Notes: generated by a model from the sequence alone, not told the origin. Positions 10,520 through 22,451 are shown, counted from the stretch's first letter. The stretch is 64,000 nt of DNA from Nilaparvata lugens (GCF_014356525.2 NC_052517.1:1479436-1543435); one strand, 5' to 3'. A program made the numbers and translations.

Positions 10520-11330
10520 ATAGGCTGTGTTGTGATAAATGATACATTAAAGCTCCTTGTGTATCTTTTCGGATGCAACACGTTGCTTCTGAGAAGATAC
10601 AGAAGAGCATCTGTTGCTTATGGAAAGATACATTAAAGCTCCCTGTGTATCTTTTCGGATGCAACACGTTGCTTTTGAGAAGATACAGAAGAGCATCTGT
10701 TGCTTATGGAAAGATACATTAAAGCTCCTTGTGTATCTTTTCAGATGCAACACCTGGCTTTTGAGAAGATACAGAAGAGAATCTGTTACTTAAAGAAAGA
10801 TACATTAAAGCTCCCTGTGTATCTTTTCGGATGCAACACGTTGCTTCTGAGAAAAAACAGAAGAGCATCTGTTGCTTATGTTAAGATACATTAAAGCTCC
10901 TTGTGTATCTCTTCGAATGCTACACGTTGCTTTTGAGAAGATACAGAAGAGCATCTGTTGCTTAGTGAAAGATACATTAAAGCTCCTTGTGTATCTTTTC
11001 GGATGCAACACGTTGCTTTCGAGAAGATACAGAAGAGCATCTGTTGCTTATGTTAAAGATACATTAAAGCTCTTGTGTATCTTTTCGGATGCAACACGTT
11101 GCTTTTGAGAAGATACAGAAGAGCATCTGTTGCTTGTAGAAATATACATAGAAGCTCCTTGTGTATCTTTTCGGATGCAACACGTTGCTTTGACTAGATA
11201 CAAAAGAGTATCTATTGCTCATGCGAAGATACATTAAAGCTCCTTGTGTATCTCTTCGGATGCAACACGTTGCTTTTGAGAAGATACAGAAGAGCATCTG
11301 TTGCTTATGGAAAGATACATTTTCAAAGAT
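10520..11330. repeat. 86-bp tandem array
   Basis: Roughly nine units of about 86 bp: GATACATTAAAGCTCC, TTGTGTATCTTTTCGGATGC, AACACGTTGCTTTTGAGAAG, ATACAGAAGAGCATCTGTTG, CTTATGGAAA. Short ORFs on both strands here are repeat translations. Confidence 0.93.
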
Positions 11331-11356
11331 GTTGGATGCTTTTGTTTGGGTAGTAT

Positions 11357-11570
11357 TATTGACTATAGTGTGGTCCACGTTATAATGGCAGTGGATAAAG
11401 ATAGAAGAATAGCGATGCCAATTCTCTGCATTAATTAATTATATTTCTACACTGTGAAAAACATAATTGTCATCGTTGTGAACCTAGAGAAAGATAGTAC
11501 CACCGGCTTTGTCGAATGATAGAAAAGGATAGCAAAACCGAAGTTATAACGTGGACCGCACTATAGTAGC
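11357..11570. mobile_element. Short T1 subtype, complete
   Basis: About 210 bp with both termini: TATAGTGTGGTCCACGTTAT at the left and ATAACGTGGACCGCACTATA at the right. A related copy lies at 51050-51330. Confidence 0.85.
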
Positions 11571-11629
11571 CCTCCGCCAATAGGCAAAGCTACAGGACCC
11601 GGGAGTGTACCTATGAAATAATATTACCT

Positions 11630-11904
11630 ACATTGAGGTCCACGTTATAATGGCAATGGTATTGCTATCCTTGTCTATCATTCAACAAAGCGGATAGCGC
11701 TATCTCTTTCTCGCTTTGCTCTGTTGCCAGACCGTCATTTAACAATGTATACTTAATAATTAATTAACAAAATATTCCATCTTAATTATGAAAATTAATT
11801 ATTAAATTACTGTAAAATGTAAACTTCCTGCTTAATAAAATATAATTCATCATTTTAAATGAGGATGAATCGTTAAAATTACATCAATAAACCTGTATCA
11901 AAAT
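11630..11904. mobile_element. T1 element, left two thirds
   Basis: It begins GAGGTCCACGTTATAATGGC, then TATCATTCAACAAAGCGGAT, CAAAATATTCCATC and AAACCTGTATCA, where a LINE 3' end replaces the rest. Confidence 0.75.
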
Positions 11905-12401
11905 TCAAAATTTTTTATTTGCAGAAACCCTTGAGGACATCAAGGGCATTACACAAGTCAAAGATACAATCAACAAAAAACATTTAACATACAAGCAATA
12001 GAGTCTCACTATTAACTAATAAGAAAATCCAAATAGCAATCAATAACAGTCTCAATACATTAAACACATTACAGGAGGTAACTACAGTACATTTATGATG
12101 AATTGTCATGGAAAATATTCATGGAACACACACTTTCATAATACTCTTCCAATGTATAGAACGCATTCTTTAATAGGAATCTTTTGATAATTTTTGAAAA
12201 TACATTCAATGGCAAACTTTGCATCCTCTCAGGTAAAGCATTGAAAAGCTTAATAGCTATGTAGTAAAATGTTTTTTTCCTACAGTTACCTTGAAAAGTG
12301 GACATTCCTGCACTGATTACAGAACGCAAAGAATCACTTTTCGATCTAGTGTGGGAATAGTTATTTGTGCAACTAGTGCGCAAAGTGACAGTTTGCTGCA
12401 T
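11905..12401 (-). mobile_element. LINE 3' fragment (C-terminal domain)
   Basis: Minus-strand frame 12401-12093 reads SHTRSKSDSLR, GNCRKKTFYYIAIKLFNALP and FSKIIKRFLLKNAFY, the typical C-terminal signature of CR1/Jockey-group LINEs, followed by a 3' UTR to about 11905. The reverse transcriptase is absent. A GC-rich hairpin element begins at about 12360. Confidence 0.7.
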
Positions 12402-12500
12402 CGAAAGAAACGTTTACGCCCGAGCCGTAGGCGAGGGCGGAATGGTTTCTTGAGTGCAGCAAACGAACTTTGCGCACGTATTTCACATTAAATTTTTCCT
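12360..12500. mobile_element. Small palindromic element with a CG-rich core
   Basis: CAGTTTGCTGCATCGAAAG and GTGCAGCAAACGAACTTTGC flank ACGCCCGAGCCGTAGGCGAG. A related copy in opposite orientation lies within 14330-14430 and its duplicate 16070-16170. Confidence 0.6.
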
Positions 12501-13316
12501 ACAGTTACCATTGAATATGAAAAGTGGGTAATTATGGGTAAAATTGCCTGAATAATGTATGTGTGTTTGAATGGCGGGGGGCAGCTGTGTGGTGTGTGCT
12601 GTGGTGGCACTGTGCTGTCGTTGTCCTTGGTTATAATATCTACTTAATAATTAGCGCGTTGTGCTTCGTTGCACCTCTGCTCACTATAGCAGCCACAGCA
12701 GTCACTGTTACCAACTTAATTTTGATTTTGCTGCACTAGTGCTCCATATAACGTACTAACTATTTTGCGTTGTCATGCTTCAATCTGGAGTACGCAAAGT
12801 ACTCACTTTGCGCACTAGTGCGGAAAAGTGATTCTTTGCAGCCTGCAATCAGTGCACAAATGGTCACTTTTCAGGGTATCTGTAGGAAAAAAAAAATTCT
12901 GCACTCCAGATTTGCAACATGGCAACACAAAATAGTTGGTGGGTTATATGGAGGATTAGTGCACGAAAACAAAAATTAAGTTGGTAACAATGACTGTGGT
13001 TAGATTTAGATGAGAATCATTTCTATGGCTACCCTACATTTATGATAAAATCCCAATCTAGAAATCCAAAACAAGAATAATGTTTATCTAAATCATAATT
13101 AAATAATAGCTTCTCATCATTTGATAATAAATAATGTTTATTTTCTATTGACAGTAATAATTATTTCAACTCCAAGCAATGAGAAATGTAGCAAACACAC
13201 ATTTTGAAATTCGAATTTTCAGGTTTAATAATACCATTCAAAATCATTTCAATAAAATTAATAAAATAACATTAGAATATACTACACTAAAATATTTTCT
13301 GTTGTCTATGTTATTC
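12501..13316. other. No gene seen
   Basis: AT-rich. A second copy of part of the 12.3-kb palindromic element (GCGCACTAGTGCGGAAAAGT) lies around 12800-12890. No splice-bounded coding stretch was found. Confidence 0.45.
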
Positions 13317-13940
13317 TATATAGTATATTTCGCACCTAGAGCAGAAAATGAGATTTTTCCAGCTCGAAATCGGTTTTCAAGTCCGAGGCCGTAGGCCGAG
13401 GACTAGAAAAGATTGAGAGCTGGAAAAACATTTTTGCCCGTGGTGCGAACGATATTTTTCACCACACTACAGGTATTGCTGACAAAATAAATAAAGAATA
13501 CAAAATAAAGAATACTCGTTAAGCTATCGTACCTATCTCTTGATTTTAGTGGTAGAAGATTTGCAGTCAGGATTTCAGATTCTTTTAAAATTTCACTTGG
13601 AATACCACAGTCATCTTCAAGCATTTTTGAAAATTCGGAATGCACTAATCAACAATAAATAATTGAATAAACTGGTTGCGAAGCGAATTAGTTTGATTCG
13701 AAACTGGAACTGAAATCATGGCGACTTCAGCTGATGATGAAAGTGGACACTCGCCCGATCTAGCGGATGACTTATCAACTACTTCCATGAGCGGCTGGAA
13801 AGAGACAACTTTCTGGCCTAGACCGGAAAAGAAACCCTTTTCTGACGTCGTCTGCAAACAAGGTCTTTCAGATCTACGTAGGGACTGGAAAACAGCTGCT
13901 TTCTGTGCAGTGTGGCGAAAATATTTTTTTAGTTTATTCA
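13317..13940. mobile_element. G element with an internal small ORF
   Basis: It starts TATAGTATATTTCGCACC, carries the hairpin CCGAGGCCGTAGGCCGAGG, then ACACTACAGGTATTGCTGAC, and ends GCAGTGTGGCGAAAATAT. An 82-codon frame (13718-13966, MATSADDESGHSPDLADDL at its start) spans the 3' half. The copy at 57608-58240 has the same ORF start followed by a stop codon, so the frame is not maintained. Confidence 0.75.
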
Positions 13941-14639
13941 TAGTATTTTTTGGTAATTCTAGTTAATCATAATTCTGATATCTGAGTACTGTTTTTAGCT
14001 GGATGAAAGAACAAAGTTAGGTACGATCCCTCCCACTTGGTTGCACGCTTGTCGGTTCAGCTATTTTGCAGTCATCCAAACCAGCTGTTGGTGTGTATTT
14101 TAAATGCGAATTTTCTGTTTTATCTGTATTTTTCTGATTCTTGAATGAATAAAAATGAGAACTTTGACTGAGAATTTTCAACTTCAATGGGATTATTAAT
14201 TTTTAAATGAATTAAGGTTGTTATAAATAACAGCATCACACACACAAACATTTGATGGATTTCAGCATCATTTTATCCATAATTACCCACTTTTCATATT
14301 CAATGGTAACTGTAGGAAAAATTAAATGTGAAATACGTGCGCAAAGTTCCTCTGCTGCACTCAAGAAGCCATTTCGCCCTCGCCTGCGGCTAGGGCGTAA
14401 ACGTTTCTTTCGGTGCAGCAAACTGTAACTTTGCACACTAGTTGCACAAATAACTATTGTGACCTAGAGTAATTGCAAAAACTTATAGAAAGATTGTTCT
14501 CCCCACTGGTATTATATTATTACACCCTGTATTAGACACACCCTGTTGAACATATGAGCTATGGTTTTCCTTAACATAAACTAAACATTGATAAAATAAT
14601 AGTCTATATAATGAGGGAAGTGTCATATATAAATGGATT

Positions 14640-15033
14640 TGAAACTGTCTCTACAGTGACCTCTGTAAGGAAGACCACAATCATCTTTACAGCTTCTTCT
14701 GCAACCTGAATAATTTACTACTATATTTCTGAGAGCTCCAAATTAAAGTACCATAGGACAGATGGCTGTGCCAAATGTGAAAAGTATACAGTTCTTAAGA
14801 CCTGTAAGTTCACAATTGTTCTCAACTTTCTCAGCATAAAAAGTCCTTTACTCATCTTATTCGTCATTTTATCAATATGACTGTTCCCCTTCAATTTTGA
14901 TTCTATGATAGATCCAAGAAAATTAACCATGCTTTGGCTACCATCATGTAAACTATTGCTATATGAAACACTGAGCTTTTGAATTTATCTGAATTTAGAC
15001 ACAACAGGTTTGCATTACACCAGTTCTCAACCA
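14640..15033 (-). mobile_element. LINE reverse-transcriptase thumb fragment (copy 1)
   Basis: Minus strand: VENWCNANLLCLNSDK (after the FADD box in intact LINEs), then VNFLGSIIESKLKGNSHID and SKGLFMLRKLRTIVNLQVL. Frames are broken. The partner at 16380-16771 continues into the FADD block at 17014-17195. Confidence 0.75.
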
Positions 15034-15272
15034 TTAAGCTGCGTACACATATACACGCTTCCAACCCGCACCGAGCACGCTCCGCCCTCATACCGCCCTC
15101 GTTCCTCCATCGACCACAGTTGCTCCACCCACGCACCCATCATGAACGTTACGGAAGATGTTAGATCTTCTCGCGTTCCCCGGTCGAACCACTCTTGCTC
15201 GCCAGTCGATCATCAATCGCTCTGCTGGAGTGACGTTCGGTTGCGGAGCAGATTGAAAGTCTGTACGCACCT
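15034..15272. mobile_element. TTAA-flanked element, right end cut by the duplication junction
   Basis: Same as 16776-17009 but its right TTAA is lost, because the tandem-duplication junction falls in it (GTACGCACCT joined to TATCTCTTG). Confidence 0.7.
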
Positions 15273-17010
15273 TATCTCTTGATTTTAGTGGTAGAAGATT
15301 TGCAGTCAGGATTTCAGATTCTTTAAAATTTCACTTGGAATACCACAGTCATCTTCAAGCATTTTTGAAAATTCGGAATGCACTAATCAACAATAAATAA
15401 TTGAATAAACTGGTTGCGAAGCGAATTAGTTTGATTCGAAACTGGAACTGAAATCATGGCAACTTCAGCTGATGATGAAAGTGGACACTCGCCCGATCTA
15501 GCGGATGACTTATCAACTACTTCCATGAGCGGCTGGAAAGAGACAACTTTCTGGCCTAGACCGGAAAAGAAACCCTTTTCTGACGTCGTCTGCAAACAAG
15601 GTCTTTCAGATCTACGTAGGGACTGGAAAACAGCTGCTTTCTGTGCAGTGTGGCGAAAAATATTTTTTAGTTTATTCATAGTATTTTTTGGTAATTCTAG
15701 TTAATCATAATTCTGATATCTGAGTACTGTTTTTAGCTGGATGAAAGAACAAAGTTAGGTACGATCCCTCCCACTTGGTTGCACGCTTGTCGGTTCAGCT
15801 ATTTTGCAGTCATCCAAACCAGCTGTTGGTGTGTATTTTAAATGCGAATTTTCTGTTTTATCTGTATTTTTCTGATTCTTGAATGAATAAAAATGAGAAC
15901 TTTGACTGAGAATTTTCAACTTCAATGGGATTATTAATTTTTAAATGAATTAAGGTTGTTATAAATAACAGCATCACACACACAAACATTTGATGGATTT
16001 CAGCATCATTTTATCCATAATTACCCACTTTTCATATTCAATGGTAACTGTAGGAAAAATTAAATGTGAAATACGTGCGCAAAGTTCCTCTGCTGCACTC
16101 AAGAAGCCATTTCGCCCTCGCCTGCGGCTAGGGCGTAAACGTTTCTTTCGGTGCAGCAAACTGTAACTTTGCACACTAGTTGCACAAATAACTATTGTGA
16201 CCTAGAGTAATTGCAAAAACTTATAGAAAGATTGTTCTCCCCACTGGTATTATATTATTACACCCTGTATTAGACACACCCTGTTGAACATATGAGCTAT
16301 GGTTTTCCTTAACATAAACTAAACATTGATAAAATAATAGTCTATATAATGAGGGAAGTGTCATATATAAATGGATTTGAAACTGTCTCTACAGTGACCT
16401 CTGTAAGGAAGACCACAAATCATCTTACAGCTTCCTTCTGCAACCTGAATAATTTACTACTATATTTCTGAGAGCTCCAAATTAAAGTACCATAGGACAG
16501 ATGGCTGTGCCAAATGTGAAAAGTATACAGTTCTTAAGACCTGTAAGTTCACAATTGTTCTCAACTTTCTCAGCATAAAAAGTCCTTTACTCATCTTATT
16601 CGTCATTTTATCATATGACTGTTCCCCTTCAATTTTGATTCTATGATAGATCCAAGAAAATTAACCATGCTTTGGCTACCATCATGTAAACTATTGCTAT
16701 ATGAAACACTGAGCTTTTGAATTTATCTGAATTTAGACACAACAGGTTTGCATTACACCAGTTCTCAACCATTAAGCTGCGTACACATATACACGCTTCC
16801 AACCCGCACCGAGCACGCTCCGCCCTCATACCGCCCTCGTTCCTCCATCGACCACAGTTGCTCCACCCACGCACCCATCATGAACGTTACGGAAGATGTT
16901 AGATCTTCTCGCGTTCCCCGGTCGAACCACTCTTGCTCGCCAGTCGATCATCAATCGCTCTGCTGGAGTGACGTTCGGTTGCGGAGCAGATTGAAAGTCT
17001 GTACGCACCT
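15273..17010. repeat. 1.74-kb tandem duplication, copy 2
   Basis: See copy 1. Its right boundary coincides with the right end of the TTAA element. Confidence 0.95.
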
Positions 17011-17195
17011 TAAGTGTCATCTCATTTATTGGTCTGTCGTTACTTGAAAGGGTCTTTGTGCTAACACAAATCGCAAGATCATCAGCAAACAGGTATCCTT
17101 TAGCTAACGGTCCAATTACTTTTGGCATGTCATTTACATAAATAATAAACAGAACTGGGCCTAAAATAGAGCCTTGTGGCACACCATAGGAAACA
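16380..17195 (-). mobile_element. LINE reverse-transcriptase fragment split by a TTAA element
   Basis: The minus strand reads PQGSILGPVLFIIYVNDMP and GYLFADDLAICVSTKTLSSN (17182 to about 17014), is interrupted at INEMTL, and resumes at VENWCNANLLCLNSDK below 16772. FADD is the catalytic box. The joined frame is off by one base, so it was dead before or soon after the insertion. Confidence 0.85.
16776..17009. mobile_element. Non-autonomous element flanked by TTAA
   Basis: The 234-bp element lies between TTAA at 16772-16775 and TTAA at 17010-17013. Its ends are GCTGCGTACACA and, on the opposite strand, GGTGCGTACAGAC. The interior is GC-richer than its surroundings. TTAA target duplication is the hallmark of the piggyBac superfamily; family membership is inferred from that alone. 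Confidence 0.75.
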
Positions 17196-17305
17196 GGTAT
17201 CAGCTACCGACTATAGAAGGCATTGACAAGACAGTGGGGATCGGCAACGTTGTTCTCCTATCTTTTTCCACTGCCATTAAAAACGTGAACCTCATCATAG
17301 ACAGT
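17196..17305. mobile_element. T1 half-element
   Basis: CAGGTATCAGCTACCGACTA to AAAAACGTGAACCTCATCATAG. It is the counterpart of 965-1070 and marks the left side of the segmental duplication carrying the pseudogene copy. Confidence 0.65.
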
Positions 17306-17414
17306 ACTCTGAACCATTAAATATATATTTATAAATAAGCATTCATAGGTCAATAAAAGAATTAGAAACATTCAAAGAGTCGATAACTTGTTTGGCCTAT
17401 GTAGCCGGGAGACA

Positions 17415-17795
17415 GTATATTTATTCATTTATCTATTTATCTATTTATCTATTTATCCATTCATCCATTTATCTATTTATCTATTTATCTATTCATCTAT
17501 TTATCTATTTATCTATTTATCTATTTATCTATTTATCTATTTATCTATTTATCTATTTATCTATTATCTATTTATCTATTATCTATTCATCTATTTATCT
17601 ATTATCTATTTATCCATTCATCTATTATCTATTCATCTATTTATCTATTTATCTATTCATCTATTTATCTATTTATCTATTATCTATTCATCTATTTATC
17701 TATTCATCTATTTATCTATTTATCTATTTATCTATTTATCTATTTATCTATTTATCTATTTATCTATTTATTTATCTACTTTTTTATTTATTTAT
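17415..17795. repeat. (ATTTATCT)n / (ATCT)n microsatellite
   Basis: About 380 bp of TTTATCTA and TTCATCTA units. The 1.45-kb copy of this locus (1183-1235) has only a short version, so it expanded here. ORFs of Ile/Tyr/Leu repeats come from it. Confidence 0.95.
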
Positions 17796-17889
17796 TCATC
17801 ATTTACAATCAACTTGAGGACAAAGAAACAGACTACAGAGTTCTGTGTCTAGCCTGAAAAACTCAGCTTCAATATTGATAATTAAAAAA

Positions 17890-18728
17890 TCTGGTGTGGC
17901 GCACTCACACAACTTTCCTAGCCGTTATGAAAATTTATCACCTGACGCTAGTGTTCACGCGCATTTTAAGTCTACTATTCAAAGATTCAAACCAGCTGGT
18001 GACAGGACAATAACGCTGGAGACACACGAAGTCTGCTATCTCTTCATAGTGAATGATTTATAGAAACAGTTGCCAACAGTTTGCAATTGAATAATAAATA
18101 ACATTTTCTCGAATTTCGAGCTTATTTTAAATTTTAGGTGAAAATGTTATTGAACATAAATAATTGTAGAGATTTTCATGCTCAATCTTTTCCAGATGAA
18201 AATTTTGGTTTGAATTGTATCTGAAGCCTGATAATTTGGGAATCTAAAATCAAATTTTGCATAGATGTGGTGGAGCTCTTGGAATTTCTACAGATATTCG
18301 TTGTGTGGCAGTTGATAGATCTTATCAATGACTATTTTAGGTATAAATTTGATCAAAATCATTGGAGCCGTTTTCAAGAAAATCGCGAAAACCCCTGTTT
18401 TTGACAACATTTTCGCCATTTTAGCCGCCATCTTGAATTGCATTAGATCGAAATTGTTCGTGTCGGATCCTTATATTGTAAGGACCTTAAGATCCAAATT
18501 TCAAGTCATTCCGTTAATTGGGAGATAAGATATCAAGTACACAGACGCACATACACTCATACACACACACACACTCTAACACACATACACACACACACAA
18601 ACACACACACACATACAGATCAATACCCAAAAACGACTTTTTTGGACTCAGGGGACCTTGAAACGTATAGAAATTTAGAAATTGGGGTACCTTAATTTTT
18701 CGGAAAGCAATACTTACGCACATACACT

Positions 18729-18798
<70 letters not shown>

Positions 18799-18974
18799 CA
18801 CACACACACAAACACACACACACACACAACACACACACACATACAGATCAATACCCAAAAACGACTTTTTTGGACTCAGGGGACCTTGAAACGTATAGAA
18901 ATTTAGAAATTGGGGTACCTTAATTTTTCGGAAAGCAATACTTTCCTTACCTATGGTAATAGGGCAAGGAAAGT
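17890..18974 (+). mobile_element. E element, complete, with internal duplication
   Basis: It starts TCTGGTGTGGCGCACTCAC and ends GGGCAAGGAAAGT. The other gene copy has the uninterrupted sequence AGGATTAAAAAACCACTCAT at about 1310, so both ends and an AAAAA target duplication can be read off. The CA-repeat and 3' part are duplicated internally (about 18535-18700 and 18711-18910). Confidence 0.85.
18540..18845. repeat. (CA)n microsatellites inside E
   Basis: Two long CA tracts, each followed by CATACAGATCAATACCC. Confidence 0.95.
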
Positions 18975-19112
18975 AAAAACCACTCATAATGTAATGCACA
19001 ATATTAAACTTCCACTTTGAGGTTGGAATACATTATTTATAATCTTGCCTTTGAATAATTTATTATAAATTCACTTTCACTTTTTCTAACAAAGTTTTTC
19101 TTCAACTTTCAG

Positions 19113-19719
19113 CTGTCAACGTGTCTCTCATCAGCAAGAGATCACCAGCTGATAATAATGACAATCAACCACTGATCTCTGATCCACCAATGAATGAAGG
19201 AGAAGAAGAAGAAGGTGGAGAAGGAGAAGGAGATGACGGTGGAAGAGAAGATGGAGGAGGTGAAGGAGGAGAAGGAGGAGACGGAGGAGAAGTAGAAGAG
19301 GGAGGAGACCGAGGAGGAGGAGGAGAAGAAGGAGGAGACGGTGGAGGAATCGACGGAGGAGGAAGAGGAGGAGGAGGAGGAGGAGAAGTAGGAGGTATCT
19401 CCGAACCTCTTGATCACAATAAATTGGACATGATCGCCCACCAAATTGCATTGAATAAACTTTTCAAAATGAAAGATGCTAAACGCGGGGAAGGACAAGG
19501 TGAAGTAGGAGAAGTGGGAGAAATAGGTGAAGGAGGAGAAGGAGGAGAGGACAGAGAAGGGGAGAAGAAGAAGAAGAAGAAAACACAGGGAAGAAGAAGG
19601 AGAAGATCATTTTTAGAAAACGAAACAGATGATATAGGCATACAAGACAGGAGAAATACTTTGGACATGATTATCAATTATCACAAAATGAAAGGAGATG
19701 CTGGAAGCGTTGAAGATGA

Positions 19720-19753
<34 letters not shown>

Positions 19754-21157
19754 GGAGGAGAAAAAGAAGAAGGAGGAATAAAAGGAAGAAAGAGGAGATC
19801 ACTTTTGGAAAATTCTCACAAAATGAAAGGAGAGGTGATAAGAAAAATGGTACCAACGTGACAGGAGGAGTGATAAGAAGAATGGTACCAACGTGACAGG
19901 AGGAGGTGATAAGAAGAATGGTACCAATGTGACAGGAGGAGGTGATAAGAAGAATGGTACCAATGTGACAGGAGGAGGTGATAAGAAGAATGGTACCAAC
20001 GTGACAGGAGGAGGTGATAAGAAGAATGGTACCAATGTGACAGGAGGAGGTGATAAGAAAAATGGTACCAATGTGACAGGAGGAGGTAATAAGAAGAATG
20101 GTACCAATGTGACAGGAGGAGGTGATAAGAAGAATGGTACCAACGTGACAGGAGGAGGTGATAAGAAAAATGGTACCAATGTGACAGGAGGAGGTGATAA
20201 GAAAAATGGTACAAACGTGACAGGAGGAGGTGATAAGAAGAATGGTACCAACGTGACAGGAGGAGGTGATAAGAAAAATGGTACCAACGTGACAGGAGAG
20301 GTGATAAGAAAAATGGTACCAATGTGACAGGAGGAGGTGATAAGAAAAATGGTACCAATGTGACAGGAGGAGGTGATAAGAAGAATGGTACCAACGTGAC
20401 AGGAGGAGGTGATAAGAAAAATGGTACCAATGTGACAGGAGGAGGTGATAAGAAAAATGGTACCAACGTGACAGGAGGAGGTGATAAGAAAAATGGGACC
20501 AATGTGACAGGAGAAGAATGGTACCAATGTGACAGGAGGAGGTGATAAGAAGAATGGTACCAACGTGACAGGGGGAGGTGATAAGAAAAATGGTACCAAT
20601 GTGACAGGAGGAGGTGATAAGAAGAATGGTACCAACGTGACAGGGGGAGGTGATAAGAAAAATGGTACCAATGTGACAGGAGGAGGTAATAAGAGAATGG
20701 TACCAATGTGACAGGGGGAGGTGATAAGAAGAATGGTACCAATGTGACAGGAGGAGGTGATAAGAAAAATGGTACAAATGTGACAGGAGGAGGTGATAAG
20801 AAGAATGGTACCAATGTGACAGGAGGAGGTAATAAGTTGAATGGTACCAATGTGACAGGAGGAGGTAATAAGATGAATGGTACCAATGTGACAGGAGGAG
20901 GTAATAAGTTGAATGGTACAAACGTGACAGGAGGAGGTGATAAGAAAAATGGTACCAACGTGACATGAGGAGGTGAAAAGAAAAATGGTACCAATGTGAC
21001 AGGAGGAGGTAATAAGAAAAATGCTTCCAACATGACAGGTGGAGGTGATAAGAATAATGGTAACAAGGTGTCTGGAGGAGGTGATAAAAATAATGGGACA
21101 ACAGATGTCAAGGGAGACAAAGTGACAGGATTTGATAACAAAAAGAAGAATAAATAG
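19113..21157 (+). pseudogene. Decayed duplicate of the chitin-binding glycine-rich gene
   Basis: It has the same acceptor (CTTCAACTTTCAG), N-terminal segment, Gly/Glu tract and C-terminal end (FDNKKKNK then TAG) as 1450-3252, but it is broken. One base is missing within the first 11 bases of the exon, shifting the phase. The CBM14 domain is entirely deleted, so the tract jumps from ENSHKMKGE to the repeat. The 36-bp repeats have expanded to about 30 units, with frame breaks near 19850, 19870, 20297, 20511 and 20691, and a nonsense TGA at 20965. Flanks match the first copy from about 17190 and on to about 21770. Some frame breaks could be assembly error in a hard repeat, but the CBM14 deletion is clear. 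Confidence 0.8.
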
Positions 21158-21324
21158 AAATCTCCACAGAAGGAGAAAGATATACATCATGATATAGTTA
21201 AAGCCAATATCAGAAGGCCCTTAATCTCTCAAACTTCTCATAAACTTTATTGAAGAATCTTATCAAAATCAACAAGAATTCTTGTATTAATTATACATTC
21301 ATACTGTTCACATGTAATAAAGAA

Positions 21325-21935
21325 TTTTTCCTCCACCAACTGTCTGAAGTATTCACTTTACTCCCTGAAACAAACACTAAAGTATCACTTTTTCGCTCAT
21401 GGTACTAAAAAACAGAAAAATTCCCTAGAGAGGGAAAGTGACTTCATTTTAATAACATGTTAAGCATCTCTATTTTAAAAACCTACATTGTAATAGGTAA
21501 GAAGGTCTAAGCTCAGATGAGGAAGCATATAGAGTAGTCAGTCATTGAACCAACTTAATTCAATACCTCAACCAGATTTGATCAACATATGAATTATATG
21601 TTTGCATGCTGAAATTATTACAAACTTCATATCACTTTACTAAAAAAATGTTTAAATATTCTTTTATATTCCATGCTATTCAAAATACCAGCCACCGAAT
21701 ATTCCTTATTAACTAATCAAATTTGAAACGGGAACTTGATCATAGCTGTAGTTGTGGCGGCATTTTTGTTACACCCTTTGCCAACAGATAGCGCTGTTGG
21801 TGGAGAACTGTGATTCCAAGCCAGCTGTTTCTGTTCACTTTTTAGATGTAACACATTGTTTGGTCACGTATTATCTTATTTGCAGTTTTTATAAAAATTT
21901 AGGTGGAGGAAAAATGTTGTGTATATCACGAGTGA
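21325..21935. mobile_element. F element copy
   Basis: TTTTTCCTCCACCAACTGTC through AAAAATGTTGTGTATATCAC. It is truncated at its right by a G element. Confidence 0.75.
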
Positions 21936-22072
21936 AATAGTATATTTCGCACCTAGGGCTGAAAATGAGACTTTTCTGGCTCGAAATTGGTTTCAAGTCT
22001 GAGGCCGTAAGCCGGAGAGCCGGAAAAAGATGTTTGCCCATGGTGAGAACGTTATTTTTCACCACACAGAAA
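21936..22072. mobile_element. G element, short internally deleted copy
   Basis: TAGTATATTTCGCACCTAGG, the hairpin region GAGGCCGTAAGCCGGAGAG and TTTTTCACCACACAG. It lacks the ORF half. Confidence 0.7.
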
Positions 22073-22451
22073 TATAAACAAAAACAATATATGAGAATAA
22101 TTGTTTATTATGCACTTCCGAAGGCAAAACAGGAAGGTCATGGCTCTAGCAAATCTGAGGTAATCTGAATATCAGGAAATTGTCCAAGTATTTTTATTTT
22201 TTATTCTGATTTGTCTAAATAACCTAAAAGAATATGTCAATTATGTAAGAGGTGAGTTCATACTTTTTATTCTTCCAAATGACAATAAGATGAATATTAT
22301 AAAATGTTTTGATTCTTGAATAAGAACACAAAATAATGAAAAGTTTTTGATCAGCTGTTTTAGCACACTTGAAATTTGGCCAATCTGAATGTCAACGTCA
22401 ACAATGCTTGTTGTCATTGACTTCGGAGTTTAGGTTAGAAGCTCAATCGAA

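Larger units (their letters stand above)
13534..15272. repeat. 1.74-kb tandem duplication, copy 1
   Basis: Nearly identical to 15273-17010 with an offset of 1738-1739. Only scattered substitutions and 1-bp indels were noticed (for example GGCGACTTC versus GGCAACTTC). It contains the G-element 3' half, a small palindromic element, a LINE fragment and most of a TTAA element. Confidence 0.95.

Noticed and set aside
10479..11378. Six to seven ORFs of 60-104 codons on both strands
   Set aside because: All are phase translations of the 86-bp tandem repeat (KRYTRSFNVSF and KQQMLFCIFS patterns).
15010..15282. ORFs of 60-99 codons in the GC-rich TTAA element (also at 16748-17047)
   Set aside because: Open in several frames because of base composition; bounded by element ends and not conserved with any known domain.
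17388..17852. ORFs of 141 and 154 codons rich in IYL
   Set aside because: Translation of the (ATTTATCT)n microsatellite; no start context, domain or splice evidence.
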